Assembly: GCF_009832905.1 (NCBI RefSeq)
Contig: NZ_CP047135.1
Location: 1,466,001 to 1,530,000, forward strand
Reading direction: 5' to 3'
DNA length: 64,000 nucleotides
Origin: Stenotrophomonas sp. 364
GTDB lineage: Bacteria > Pseudomonadota > Gammaproteobacteria > Xanthomonadales > Xanthomonadaceae
The notes under the pieces are model-generated. The model did no database searches, was not told where the DNA came from, and saw only the letters and a program-made list of their open reading frames with translations. Within the stretch, counting starts at the first letter, position 1; each line of letters starts with the position of its first letter. Positions 34,704-43,311 of this stretch are shown here, one piece after another. Both the position numbers and the translations under genes were made by a program.

Positions 34704-35809
34704 GCGCACGGGTAGTGGGCATCGTCGGCAGTGCCGGCGCGTATGGCCGTTGGCTGCGGAGTTTCCTGCAGCAGCGCATGGGCGTGGAGGTGATCGGCCA
34801 CGATCCGGCCGACCCGCAGTCGCACACGCCCGACCAACTGCTGGAGCAGGCCGATGTGCTGGTCTTCTCCGCGCCGATCCGGCACACCCCGGCGCTGATC
34901 GCCGACTACGTCGCGCGGTCGGCCGGACGCGAAGCCGGCCGTCTGTGGTTGGACGTGACCTCGGTGAAAAGCGCGCCGGTAGCGGCGATGCTGGCCTCCC
35001 AGGCCGAGGTGGTGGGCCTGCATCCGATGACCGCACCGCCCAAGGCGCCTACGCTGAAAGGCCGGGTGATGGTGGTCTGCGAGGCGCGCCTGGCACGCTG
35101 GCAGCCGTGGGTGCAGCAGCTCTGCGACGCCCTTGAAGCCGAATGCGTACGCGCCACGCCCGAGCACCACGACCAGGTAATGGCGCTGGTGCAGGCGATG
35201 GTACATGCCACCCACCTGGCCCAGGCCGGCGTGCTGCGCGAGTACGCGCCGCTGCTGGGCGCGCTGCCCGCGTTGATGCCGTACCGGTCGGCATCCTTCG
35301 AACTGGACACGGCGATCATCGCGCGGATCCTGTCGCTGAACCCGGCGATCTATGAGGACATACAGTTCGGCAACCCGCACGTGGCGCCCATGCTGGACCG
35401 GCTGCTGGCCCAGCTGCAGCAGCTGCGCGCGCAGGTCGGGCAGGGCGATGATGCCGCGCGGGCGGCGTTCCGCCAGCAGCTGCTGCTGGACAACCGTGAC
35501 AGCCAGGGCGAGACGGTGTTGGCCGAAGGCAACTACACCTTCGAACGGGTGGGCTATCTGCTGGCCGACCTGACCGAGCGCAACGCGATCAGCGTGCACC
35601 TGCCCGAAGACCGGCCCGGTTCGCTGCGCGAACTGCTGCACGTCTTCGAGCGGCATGCGGTGAGCCTGGCCTCCATCCACTCCTCGCGCACGCCGGGTGG
35701 GGAAGTGCATTTCCGTGTCGGCTTCGTGGCCGGCAGCGATGTGCGGGCGCTGCAGCGCGCCGCGGTGGAAATCGATGCCACAGGGATCGGCCGGGTTCTG
35801 CCGCGCTGA
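34700..35809 (+). CDS. tyrA: Prephenate dehydrogenase with C-terminal ACT domain
   Basis: Tyrosine pathway enzyme of 369 residues, oxidising prephenate to 4-hydroxyphenylpyruvate with NAD(P). N-terminal Rossmann loop GIVGSAGAYGRWL (7-19), then VLVFSAPI, LWLDVTSVKSAPV, VGLHPMTAPP and a helical dimer domain. A regulatory ACT domain follows (DRPGSLRELLHVFERHAVSLASIHSSR), a likely feedback site. The GTG start overlaps the pdxY stop as GTGA. The glycine loop GSAGAYG is unusual but is seen in related enzymes. The assignment is strong, though arogenate use is not excluded. Confidence 0.9.
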   Translation: MSARVVGIVGSAGAYGRWLRSFLQQRMGVEVIGHDPADPQSHTPDQLLEQADVLVFSAPIRHTPALIADYVARSAGREAGRLWLDVTSVKSAPVAAMLASQAEVVGLHPMTAPPKAPTLKGRVMVVCEARLARWQPWVQQLCDALEAECVRATPEHHDQVMALVQAMVHATHLAQAGVLREYAPLLGALPALMPYRSASFELDTAIIARILSLNPAIYEDIQFGNPHVAPMLDRLLAQLQQLRAQVGQGDDAARAAFRQQLLLDNRDSQGETVLAEGNYTFERVGYLLADLTERNAISVHLPEDRPGSLRELLHVFERHAVSLASIHSSRTPGGEVHFRVGFVAGSDVRALQRAAVEIDATGIGRVLPR

Positions 35810-35827
35810 CGTGCTGCAACGCCGCAT

Positions 35828-35873
35828 TCATCCACAGGGGGTGTGGATGAGTTGCGCACAAACATGTGGATAA
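35828..35873. promoter_or_regulatory. Cluster of three DnaA-box-like sites after tyrA
   Basis: TCATCCACA (35828-35836) and TGTGGATGA (35842-35850) are one mismatch from the DnaA box and form a palindrome around GGGGG. TGTGGATAA (35865-35873) is a perfect DnaA box on the minus strand. Three sites in 46 bases between tyrA and a small gene is striking, but the dyad could also be just the tyrA terminator hairpin. Confidence 0.5.
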
Positions 35874-35909
35874 CCGCGTGCAGCCGTTGCGGGCAAAGGC
35901 TGTCAAGAT

Positions 35910-35932
35910 GGCTGGTCATAAAATGACCAGCC
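35910..35932. repeat. 10-bp palindrome beside the DnaA boxes
   Basis: GGCTGGTCAT, AAA, ATGACCAGCC is a perfect 10-bp stem with a 3-base loop. A TTTTTT run lies 11-16 bases further right. It could be a transcription terminator of tyrA or a protein-binding dyad. Confidence 0.5.
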
Positions 35933-35977
35933 TGCCGCAAACTTTTTTCGGTCGCGCAGATCGGCCGCGTCGCGCGC

Positions 35978-36181
35978 TCAGGTGGTCAGGGTCAACTCAC
36001 CGCCAGCGGTGCGGAACTGACGGCCATCGCGGACCAGGTGGCGGCCATCGGCCAGCTCGTAACGCACGTTCGCGTCCGCTGGCGCAGCCGACGCGTCGGC
36101 GGGCGCCGGGTCCTGCTTGAATTCGATGATGACGTAGCTTTCGCCCGTGGCGTCGGTCGCGGGAAACTGTCGAAACGACAT
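35978..36181 (-). CDS. Small conserved-looking protein, unknown
   Basis: Protein of 67 residues, starting MSFRQFPATDATGESYVIIE, with an excellent AGGAGGTG ribosome-binding site. The body has a short acidic-Pro/Ala linker (QDPAPADASAAPADAN) and then YELADGRHLVRDGRQFRTAGGELTL, which looks like a small beta-strand domain. I do not recognise a family. Two other frames overlap it but lack such a ribosome-binding site. It lies between the DnaA-box cluster and the ABC transporter. Confidence 0.6.
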   Translation of the reverse strand: MSFRQFPATDATGESYVIIEFKQDPAPADASAAPADANVRYELADGRHLVRDGRQFRTAGGELTLTT

Positions 36182-36252
36182 GAAGCACCTCCTGCAGTGG
36201 CATGGACCTGTGACCTGCGCACCATGCAACCGGCAGCGTTAGCGGTGCGTCA

Positions 36253-38019
36253 TCAATCGATGAACTGCAAGCGTGCCAGCTCCGCGTACAGCCCGCCTTC
36301 GGCCAGCAGCTGTTCGTGGGTACCCTGGGCGATGATGCGGCCGTGGTCCATCACCACGATGCGGTCGGCCTTGAGAACCGTGGCCAGGCGATGGGCGATC
36401 ACCAGCGTGGTTCGCCCCGCCATCAAACGCTCCAGCGCCTGCTGCACCGCGCGCTCGCTCTGCGCGTCGAGCGCGCTGGTGGCCTCGTCGAGGAGCAGGA
36501 TCGGCGCATCCTTCAGCAGCGCCCGTGCGATCGCGATGCGCTGCTGCTGGCCACCGGACAGGCGCGCACCGCGCTCGCCCAGTTCGCTCAGGTAGCCGTC
36601 GGGCAGGGCCTGCAGGAACTCGTCGGCTTCGGCGGCCTCGGCGGCGCGCTGCACTTCCTCATCGCTGGCGTCCAGGCGGCCGTAGCGGATGTTGTCCAGC
36701 GCGGTGGCGGCAAACAGCGTGGGTTGCTGCGGCACCAGCGCCATCTGCGCGCGCAGGTGGGCCGGGTCGACCTGGCGCACATCCACGCCGTCGACCAGGA
36801 TGCTGCCGGTGGCCGGGTCGTGGAAGCGCAGCAGCATCGACAGCACCGTGCTCTTGCCGGCGCCGGACGGACCGACCAGGGCCACGGTCTCGCCGGGCCG
36901 TACATGCAGGTCGAACCCTTCCAGTGCCGCGGTGTCCGGGCGCTGCGGGTAGTGGAACACGACGTTGTCGAAGCGGATCTCGCCCCGCAGCGGCAGCGGC
37001 ATTGCCACCGGGTTGGCCGGCGCGGTGATCTCGATGTCTTCCTGCAGCAGTTCTGCGATCCGTCCCATGCCGCCGGACGCGCGTTGCAGTTCATTCCAGA
37101 CCTCTGCCAGCGCACCGACCGAACCACCGCCGATCATGGCGTACAGCACGAACTGGCCGAGCGTGCCGGCCGTCATGCGGCCGTCGCTGACATCGTGCGC
37201 GCCCAGCCACAGCACCCCGACGATGGCGCCGAACACCAGCACGATGGCGGTGGCAGTGACGATCGACTGCGCGCCGATGCGCCGACGCGCGGCCTTGATC
37301 GACTCGGCCAGCGCAACGTTGAAGCGGCCGCGTTCATAGGGCTCGCGTGCATGCGCCTGGACGGTACGCACCGCGCCCAGGGTTTCGGCGGCTAGGCTGT
37401 TGGCGTCGGCGACGCGGTCCTGGCTGGCACGGGAGATGTTGCGCAGGCGGCGCGCACCGATGATCACCGGCAGCACGGCCAGCGGGATGCCGAGCAGCGA
37501 CCACACGGCCAGCCGCGGGCTGGTGACGAACAGCATCACCAGGCTGCCCACCACGGTGACGCTGCTTCGCAGCGCCACCGACATCGTCGAACCGATCACG
37601 CTGCGCAGCAACTCGCTGTCGGCGGTGAGCCGGGACACCAGTTCGCCACTGCGGCTGCGGTCGTGGAAACCGGCGCCGAGGGTGATCAGGTGGGTGTAGA
37701 GCTGGCTGCGCAGATCGGCCACGACCTTTTCGCCCAGCAACGACACGAAGAAGAAGCGCGCCGCGGTGGCCAGCCCCATCACCACCGCGACCAGGAACAG
37801 CAGGCCGAACGCGCGATTGATCTGGCCGTTGTTGTTGAAGCCATGGTCGATCATCACCTTGACCGCCGGCGGCAGGCTCAGCGTGGCCGCCGACGAGATC
37901 GCCAGGGCGATCAGCCAGGCAGTGAACAGCCCCGAATGGCGACGTACGAACGGCCACAGCGTGCCCAGACTGCCCAGGCGGCGCAGCGCGGGGGGCGGGG
38001 CGGGGGTGGTCTCAGTCAT
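36253..38019 (-). CDS. ABC exporter (MsbA/LmrA-like half transporter)
   Basis: Half ABC transporter of 588 residues. The N-terminal six-helix transmembrane domain (about 20-310) has ITLGAGFHDRSRSGELVSRLTAD. The nucleotide-binding domain has Walker A GPSGAGKST, Q-loop LVPQQPTLFA, signature RLSGGQQQRIAIARAL, Walker B ILLLDEATSALD and an H-loop in VIAHRLATV. It exports lipids or drugs as a homodimer. The ATG at 38019 overlaps the stop of the IMPACT gene as ATGACTGA. The substrate cannot be specified. The essential lipid flippase MsbA is only one possibility. Confidence 0.92.
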   Translation of the reverse strand: MTETTPAPPPALRRLGSLGTLWPFVRRHSGLFTAWLIALAISSAATLSLPPAVKVMIDHGFNNNGQINRAFGLLFLVAVVMGLATAARFFFVSLLGEKVVADLRSQLYTHLITLGAGFHDRSRSGELVSRLTADSELLRSVIGSTMSVALRSSVTVVGSLVMLFVTSPRLAVWSLLGIPLAVLPVIIGARRLRNISRASQDRVADANSLAAETLGAVRTVQAHAREPYERGRFNVALAESIKAARRRIGAQSIVTATAIVLVFGAIVGVLWLGAHDVSDGRMTAGTLGQFVLYAMIGGGSVGALAEVWNELQRASGGMGRIAELLQEDIEITAPANPVAMPLPLRGEIRFDNVVFHYPQRPDTAALEGFDLHVRPGETVALVGPSGAGKSTVLSMLLRFHDPATGSILVDGVDVRQVDPAHLRAQMALVPQQPTLFAATALDNIRYGRLDASDEEVQRAAEAAEADEFLQALPDGYLSELGERGARLSGGQQQRIAIARALLKDAPILLLDEATSALDAQSERAVQQALERLMAGRTTLVIAHRLATVLKADRIVVMDHGRIIAQGTHEQLLAEGGLYAELARLQFID

Positions 38020-38620
38020 CAAGGGGGCCTGGTTCGGTGCATCGTTGGATGCGGATACGATCACGGGTGGCGTCGCGGAGGCGGTTTTTCAACGGCTCGG
38101 CCTGGTCGGCCGGCAATTCAACCCGCATTTCCACTCCGGACGGCGTAAAGGACTCATCGCGTTTTTCGGCGGCGTGGCTGGCCAGCGCGGCATGCAACGC
38201 GCCCAGGTCCTCGAACGCGGCCTGCACGTGCAACTGCGTCAGCGCCACCAGCGGCACGCGGGGCGCGGTGCGCAGGCATTCGGCGGCCGTGCCGCCATAG
38301 GCCCGGACCAGGCCGCCGGCGCCCAGCTTGATGCCGCCGTACCAGCGGATCACCACCACCATCACCCGGTCGAAGCCCTGGCCGTCGATGGCGGCCAGGA
38401 TCGGCCGGCCAGCGGTGCCGGCGGGCTCGCCATCATCACTGGAGCGGTAGTCGCTGCCGTGCCGGTAGGCCCAGCAGTTGTGGGTGGCATCGGGGATCGC
38501 CACCTGCTGCAGGAACGCCAGCGCGGCCGCCGCCGTATCGATCGGCGCCGCATGCGCGATGAAGCGACTGTGCTTGATCTCCAGGCTGTGGCTGACGACG
38601 GTGGCGAGCGTATCGAGCAT
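38012..38620 (-). CDS. IMPACT/YigZ family protein
   Basis: Protein of 202 residues of the YigZ/IMPACT family: KHSRFIAHAAPIDT, NCWAYRHGSDYRSSDDGEPAGTAGRPILAAI, DRVMVVVIRWYGGIKLGAGGLVRAYGG, the characteristic core. In eukaryotes IMPACT regulates Gcn2; in bacteria the function is unclear but is linked to ribosomes. The start at 38620 follows GGTGGGA. The end overlaps the ABC transporter start, so the two are coupled. Confidence 0.88.
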   Translation of the reverse strand: MLDTLATVVSHSLEIKHSRFIAHAAPIDTAAAALAFLQQVAIPDATHNCWAYRHGSDYRSSDDGEPAGTAGRPILAAIDGQGFDRVMVVVIRWYGGIKLGAGGLVRAYGGTAAECLRTAPRVPLVALTQLHVQAAFEDLGALHAALASHAAEKRDESFTPSGVEMRVELPADQAEPLKNRLRDATRDRIRIQRCTEPGPLDD

Positions 38621-38630
38621 TCCCACCATT

Positions 38631-38655
38631 GTAGGTGACGACCGTTGGTCGTCAC
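38631..38655. repeat. SMAG-type palindrome
   Basis: GTAG (38631-38634), GTGACGACC, GTT and the complement GGTCGTCAC. It lies in the short gap between the putative anti-sigma gene and the YigZ gene, just upstream of the YigZ ribosome-binding site. Confidence 0.7.
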
Positions 38656-38661
38656 GTGCCC

Positions 38662-39642
38662 TCAGTTGTCCAGCAGCTGACGTACGTCGCGCGGCACGCG
38701 CGCTTCCGGGTACTGCTGCAGGTAACGCTCCAGGCTGGCCCGTGCGGTATCGCGGTCGCCGGCATCGCGACGCTCGCGGATGCGTTTGAGCCACTGCTTG
38801 CGCGGCAGCAGGGCATCGGCTGCAACGGCCGCATCGACGGCGCTGGCCGACAACGCGCCGCCCACGGCCGGCGATGCCGCGCGCCGCATCACTCCGGGGG
38901 CGCCTTTCATCGTGCGCGCCGCTTCGTTGGCCATCGGTGCCGGTGCGGCGGTGAGCGCCTCGTCGCGCGCCCGCCCGCCGGTCACGGTGACGGTGTCGTT
39001 GGGGCGCGCCTCTGCGCTGTCCATCACGTACGCGTCTGCACGCGGGGCAGCGGGGGCCTGCATCGGGGCGGCCGCGGGTGCCGGCGGGGCCGGCGGCATC
39101 GGCGGAGTCACTACCGAGGGCGCGGGCTGTGCCGCCATCGGGCGCGGCACGTCGTTGGGTGGTGGAGGCGGCGCGGCGGCGGCCGAGCGTTGTCTGGCCT
39201 GCGGCTGGGCCACCGGTGCAGCGGCGGCATCCGCTACCTCAGCGGCGGCCATCGCGGGGGCGGCAACGTCGGCGGCTGGTGCCTGCACGGCATCCTCGGC
39301 GGGTGCGGGTGCGACCTCTGCCAGCTCGGGCGGGGTCGGGGCGTCGGGCTTGAGCTGCCAGGCGATGCCGACCGCGAACACCACCGACGCGGCCAAGCCC
39401 AGCGCGGCGGGCAGCCGCGACCGCGGCCGGCGCGTGATGGGGGCGGCAGCCTTGGGCGGTGGCGATGCAACGTCCGGGTCGCCTGCAGGGACCGCCGTGG
39501 CCACCGGTGCAGGCTGCACGGCCGCCCGTGCGGCCGCCAGCACCGCCTCGTCCAACGCGGCCGACGGTGCGCTGGGCGCGGCACGGCCGAGCAGGCGGGC
39601 CAGCGTGCGTTCTTCGGGGGTCAGCGGATCGGAGCGGTTCAT
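38662..39642 (-). CDS. Putative membrane anti-sigma factor
   Basis: Protein of 326 residues encoded directly behind an ECF sigma factor, overlapping it as ATGA. The N-terminus is short and cytoplasmic (MNRSDPLTPEERTLARLLGR), a single helix follows around residues 79-95 (ALGLAASVVFAVGIAWQ), and then a long Ala/Pro-rich periplasmic stretch, about 100-270. The last 50 residues (LPRKQWLKRIRERRDAGDRD to PEARVPRDVRQLLDN) form a compact helical repeat. No zinc-type anti-sigma HxxxCxxC motif is seen, so the role is inferred from gene order. Confidence 0.6.
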   Translation of the reverse strand: MNRSDPLTPEERTLARLLGRAAPSAPSAALDEAVLAAARAAVQPAPVATAVPAGDPDVASPPPKAAAPITRRPRSRLPAALGLAASVVFAVGIAWQLKPDAPTPPELAEVAPAPAEDAVQAPAADVAAPAMAAAEVADAAAAPVAQPQARQRSAAAAPPPPPNDVPRPMAAQPAPSVVTPPMPPAPPAPAAAPMQAPAAPRADAYVMDSAEARPNDTVTVTGGRARDEALTAAPAPMANEAARTMKGAPGVMRRAASPAVGGALSASAVDAAVAADALLPRKQWLKRIRERRDAGDRDTARASLERYLQQYPEARVPRDVRQLLDN

Positions 39643-40283
39643 TCCGACAGCCCCGCGCGCAGTTTGTCCATCGCATAGCGCAGCCGCGACTTGACCGTCT
39701 CGCGGCCAACCCCGGTGATCTGTGCGATCTCTTCCAGGCTCAGTTCCTGCTCCAGCCGCAACTGCAGTACCTCACGCTGTTCATCCGGCAGCTGTTCCAT
39801 CGCCAGCTGCAGGCGCCGCCGCTCTTCAAACTCGGACAGCTGGCTTTCGGGGGTGCGCGTGTCGCTCATCCGTGCCACCCGCTCGTCGGCGTCGCCGGGC
39901 GCTGGCGGACGGTGACGCGCGGCGCGCCAGTGATCGTTGAGCCGATTGTGGGCGATCCGGAACAGCCACGTGGTGAAGGCGGCATCGGGCTGCCAGCCGG
40001 CGCGCGCGGCGATCACCCGCTGCCAGACGTCCTGGAACATCTCGTCGGCCAGCGCCGCGTCGCGCAGCTGGCGCAGCAGGAAGCTGTACAGGCGGCTGCG
40101 GTGACGCGCATACAGGGTTTCAAACGCGCGCAGCTCCCCGCCGGCCCAGGCCAGCATCAGCGATTCGTCGGTTGGCAGGGCAGCGGCATCCACGGCGCAC
40201 AGGGTAAGCGCTGGGCGGGATTCCGCATAGCTGGGCGTGGCGGCGATGGCAGGCGACAACAGGGGCGCGGGCACGGGGGACAT
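39639..40283 (-). CDS. ECF-type RNA polymerase sigma factor
   Basis: Sigma-70 family factor of 214 residues. Region 2: ARHRSRLYSFLLRQLRDAALADEMFQDVWQRV, AAFTTWLFRIAHNRLNDHWR. Region 4: LAMEQLPDEQREVLQLRLEQELSLEEIAQITGVGRETVKSRLRYAMDKLR. An extra N-terminal stretch of about 35 residues precedes region 2, which is longer than in most ECF factors. It is followed by a coupled membrane protein, its likely anti-sigma. It is divergent from a GGDEF/EAL gene. The signal is unknown. Confidence 0.92.
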   Translation of the reverse strand: MSPVPAPLLSPAIAATPSYAESRPALTLCAVDAAALPTDESLMLAWAGGELRAFETLYARHRSRLYSFLLRQLRDAALADEMFQDVWQRVIAARAGWQPDAAFTTWLFRIAHNRLNDHWRAARHRPPAPGDADERVARMSDTRTPESQLSEFEERRRLQLAMEQLPDEQREVLQLRLEQELSLEEIAQITGVGRETVKSRLRYAMDKLRAGLSE

Positions 40284-40405
40284 GGCCTGTTCAACGTCCG
40301 AAGGCGCTGAACGGGGTTGTGGGCTTCCATTGCCCCCCGCCCGCCGCGTTATGCTCAGGGCACAGGGGAGGTGCCGGGCATCCGGCGCCAGAAGAGATCA
40401 GCATC

Positions 40406-43276
40406 GTGTCCAGCCAGATAGCGACATCCGTGCGGCATTCCGATCATGACGCAGTGGTTTCCGCTGCGCTTGCGCAGGCGTTGGGCGCGCTGTTGCCCGG
40501 CGATGCGCAGGTGGCGCTGGCCTGGTCCGATCCAGGCCTGGGGGAAGGCTGCCAGGCCGATCCTGTCCCCGCTCAGGACCCCGCCGCGCTGCTGGAGGCC
40601 CTGCTGGGCGGTGCCACCGGGGCCGAGGCCGCGCTGCGTCGCTGGCAGGACCACGGCAGCGAACTGGCCGTGCAGGCGCTGACCGCCGACGGTGGCGTGC
40701 CCGACCAGGCCTGGTGGGACATCGCCCGGCGGGCGTTGCAGGACGCGGTAGCCCTGGCCCGGCAGCGGGCACAGATCCGCTCACTGGAAACGTCCAAACG
40801 GCTGCAGCAGGCGCTGTACGAGATTGCCGACCTGGCCGGCGCGGACCTGGAAATGGCCGACATGCTGCGCCACTTCCACCGCGTGCTCAATTCGTTGATG
40901 TACGCGCAGAACTGCTACATCGTCGAGTACGACGACGTGCGCCGACGGGTGCGCTTCCTGTACTTCGCCGACCAGCGCGACAGCTTCGTGGCCGACCCCG
41001 ACCGCAGCTACGAAGAACACGAAATGCCGCGCAGCCTGACGTTCGCGCTGCTGCGCCACGGGCAGCCGCTGAGCGGGCCGTCCAACGAGCTGCTGGCGGC
41101 GATGAACGACGAATACGACCCCAGCCGCGGGCCGGAAAGCCTGGACTGGCTCGGCGTTCCGATGCTGCGCGAGGGCCGCGTGTGCGGAGCCATCGTGGTG
41201 CAGAGCTACGAGCAGCGGGTGCGCTACAACGAGGCCGATCGCACCCTGCTGGGCTACGTGGCCCAGCACATCCTCACCGCGATGGACCGCCGCCAGGCCC
41301 AGGTGCAGCTGGAACGCCAGGTGGAGCGGCGCACGCTGGAACTGCAGCGCGCCAACCGCAGCCTGCAGGACGAGGTAGTAGAACGCCGCCGCGCCGAGAA
41401 GCTGCAGCTGGCGTTGTTCAACATCGCTGAAATGGCGATGAGCGCCGAGAGCCTGGCGCAGTTCTACGTGCAGGTGCATGGCGTGGTGGGCACGCTGCTG
41501 GATGCACGCAATTTCTACATCGCCCTGGTCAACGAAGGCGGTGACGGGCTGGATTTCGTGTACTCGGTGGATGAGTACAACGCGTCGCGCGCGCCGCGTC
41601 CGTTCAGCCAGGGCCTGACCGAGTTCATCGTGCGCAACCGGCAGCCGCTGCTGGCCTCGCGCGAGCACATCGACGCCCTGCGTGACGCCGGGCGGGTACG
41701 CGAGTTCGGTGCGCGCTCGCATTGCTGGCTGGGCGTGCCGCTGTTGAGCGACGACGACGTGGTCGGGGTGATCGTGGTGCAGAGCTACTCGCCGGAGGTG
41801 AGCTTCACCGCGCACGACCAGCGCCTGCTTACCTTCGTGGCGCAGAACATCGGCAACGGCCTGGCCCGCCAGCGCGACCAGGAGCGCCTGCGCAACGCGC
41901 ACGCCGAGCTGGAAAAACGCGTGGACGAGCGCACCCGCGAGTTGGCCGAGGTGAACGACAAGCTGCTCGGGCAGATCGGCGAGCGCCTGCGCGCCGAGCA
42001 GCGCCTGACCCACCAGGCCATGCACGACGCGCTGACCGGGTTGCCCAACCGGCTGCATCTGCTGGACCGGCTGGAAGATGCCATCGCGCGCGCGCGGGTG
42101 CCCGACGGGCCGCGCTTTGCGGTGCTGTTCCTGGACCTGGACCGCTTCAAGCTGGTCAACGACAGCATCGGCCATGCGGCCGGTGACCAGATGCTGGTCG
42201 AGGTGGCCAAGCGGATCGTGTCGATGATCGGCCCCGGCGACGTGGTGGCGCGGTTGGGCGGCGATGAGTTCGCCATCGTGCTGCAGTGCGACCACGGCCT
42301 GGATTCGGCGCGCGAATTCGCGCAGCGGATGCTGGTGGCGCTGGAAGAGTCGATGTGGGTGAAGGGGCGTGAACTGTTTCCGTCCGGCAGCCTGGGCATC
42401 GCGATGTGGAACCCGCGCTACCGCAATGGCGAGGAACTGGTTCGTGATGCCGACGCGGCGATGTACCGGGCCAAGGCTCAGGGCAAGGACCGCTGTGCGG
42501 TGTTCGACGAGGCCATGCGCGAAGAAGCCCTGCGCAGCCTGGATCTGGAAGCGGATCTGCGCCGGGCGATCATCAACCGCGACTTCCTGCCGTATTACCA
42601 GCCGATCGTGCGGTTGTCCGACGGCGCGGTGGTGGGCTACGAAGCGCTGCTGCGCTGGCGCCACGAACGCCGTGGGCTGCTGCTGCCGAGTGCGTTCCTC
42701 GACCTTGGCGAGGAAAGCGGTCTGATCGAGCAGGTGGACTGGCTGCTGTACGAAGACGTGATTGGGCAGCTCGCGAAGGGGGGCGAGGGCTATCTGTCGG
42801 TGAACGTGTCGCCGCGGCATTTCCGTTCGGCCGATTTCAGCGCCCGCCTGTTCGGGCTGATCGAGGCGGCTGGGGCCGACCCACACCGGCTGCGCCTGGA
42901 GATTACCGAAGTGGCGCTGCTCGACGACGGCCCGCGCACGCTGCGCATCCTGCAGGCGCTGCGTGAGCGCGGCGTGCTGGTGCAGCTGGATGATTTCGGT
43001 ACGGGCTTCTCGGCGCTGTCCTACCTGCACCGGTTCCCGATTTCGACGTTGAAGATCGACCAGAGTTTCATCGCCGGCCTGCACGGCCAAGACATGCAGA
43101 GCACCTACGCGCTGGTGCAGGGCGTGCTGTCGCTGGCCCGCACGCTGGGCATCGAGACGGTGGGGGAGGGCATCGAAAACGATGCCCAGCGCCAGACCCT
43201 GCTGCAGCTGGGCTGCGACTACGGCCAGGGCTATCTGCTGGGTCGCCCCGCGCCCATGGACACCTTCGCAGGGTAG
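40406..43276 (+). CDS. GAF-GAF-GGDEF-EAL cyclic di-GMP enzyme
   Basis: Protein of about 956 residues combining signal sensing with c-di-GMP turnover. Two GAF domains (about 135-295 and 335-480), each with DWLGVPML/CWLGVPLL and a VVQSY strand, are separated by helical linkers. GGDEF domain about 535-700 with intact RLGGDEFAIV, so cyclase activity is possible. EAL domain about 720-950 with YEALLRWRHE, NVSPRHF, LEITEVALLDD and DDFGTGFSALSYL, so phosphodiesterase activity is also possible. The start is uncertain. A GTG at 40406 is chosen. Another GTG at 40319 would add 29 residues. The stop codon lies in a SMAG element. Confidence 0.93.
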   Translation: MSSQIATSVRHSDHDAVVSAALAQALGALLPGDAQVALAWSDPGLGEGCQADPVPAQDPAALLEALLGGATGAEAALRRWQDHGSELAVQALTADGGVPDQAWWDIARRALQDAVALARQRAQIRSLETSKRLQQALYEIADLAGADLEMADMLRHFHRVLNSLMYAQNCYIVEYDDVRRRVRFLYFADQRDSFVADPDRSYEEHEMPRSLTFALLRHGQPLSGPSNELLAAMNDEYDPSRGPESLDWLGVPMLREGRVCGAIVVQSYEQRVRYNEADRTLLGYVAQHILTAMDRRQAQVQLERQVERRTLELQRANRSLQDEVVERRRAEKLQLALFNIAEMAMSAESLAQFYVQVHGVVGTLLDARNFYIALVNEGGDGLDFVYSVDEYNASRAPRPFSQGLTEFIVRNRQPLLASREHIDALRDAGRVREFGARSHCWLGVPLLSDDDVVGVIVVQSYSPEVSFTAHDQRLLTFVAQNIGNGLARQRDQERLRNAHAELEKRVDERTRELAEVNDKLLGQIGERLRAEQRLTHQAMHDALTGLPNRLHLLDRLEDAIARARVPDGPRFAVLFLDLDRFKLVNDSIGHAAGDQMLVEVAKRIVSMIGPGDVVARLGGDEFAIVLQCDHGLDSAREFAQRMLVALEESMWVKGRELFPSGSLGIAMWNPRYRNGEELVRDADAAMYRAKAQGKDRCAVFDEAMREEALRSLDLEADLRRAIINRDFLPYYQPIVRLSDGAVVGYEALLRWRHERRGLLLPSAFLDLGEESGLIEQVDWLLYEDVIGQLAKGGEGYLSVNVSPRHFRSADFSARLFGLIEAAGADPHRLRLEITEVALLDDGPRTLRILQALRERGVLVQLDDFGTGFSALSYLHRFPISTLKIDQSFIAGLHGQDMQSTYALVQGVLSLARTLGIETVGEGIENDAQRQTLLQLGCDYGQGYLLGRPAPMDTFAG

Positions 43277-43295
43277 TGCCGGCCGCTGGCCGACA
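43273..43295. repeat. SMAG-type palindrome overlapping a stop codon
   Basis: GTAG (43273-43276), whose TAG is the stop codon of the GGDEF/EAL gene, then TGCCGGCC, GCT and GGCCGACA with one mismatch. It lies between two convergent genes. Confidence 0.65.
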
Positions 43296-43311
43296 CCCCC
43301 ACATCACCGCA

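Noticed and set aside
35828..35873. Replication origin (oriC)
   Set aside because: DnaA boxes are present, but dnaA, dnaN, gyrB or rpmH are not, and there is no long AT-rich unwinding region. Kept only as a DnaA-box cluster.
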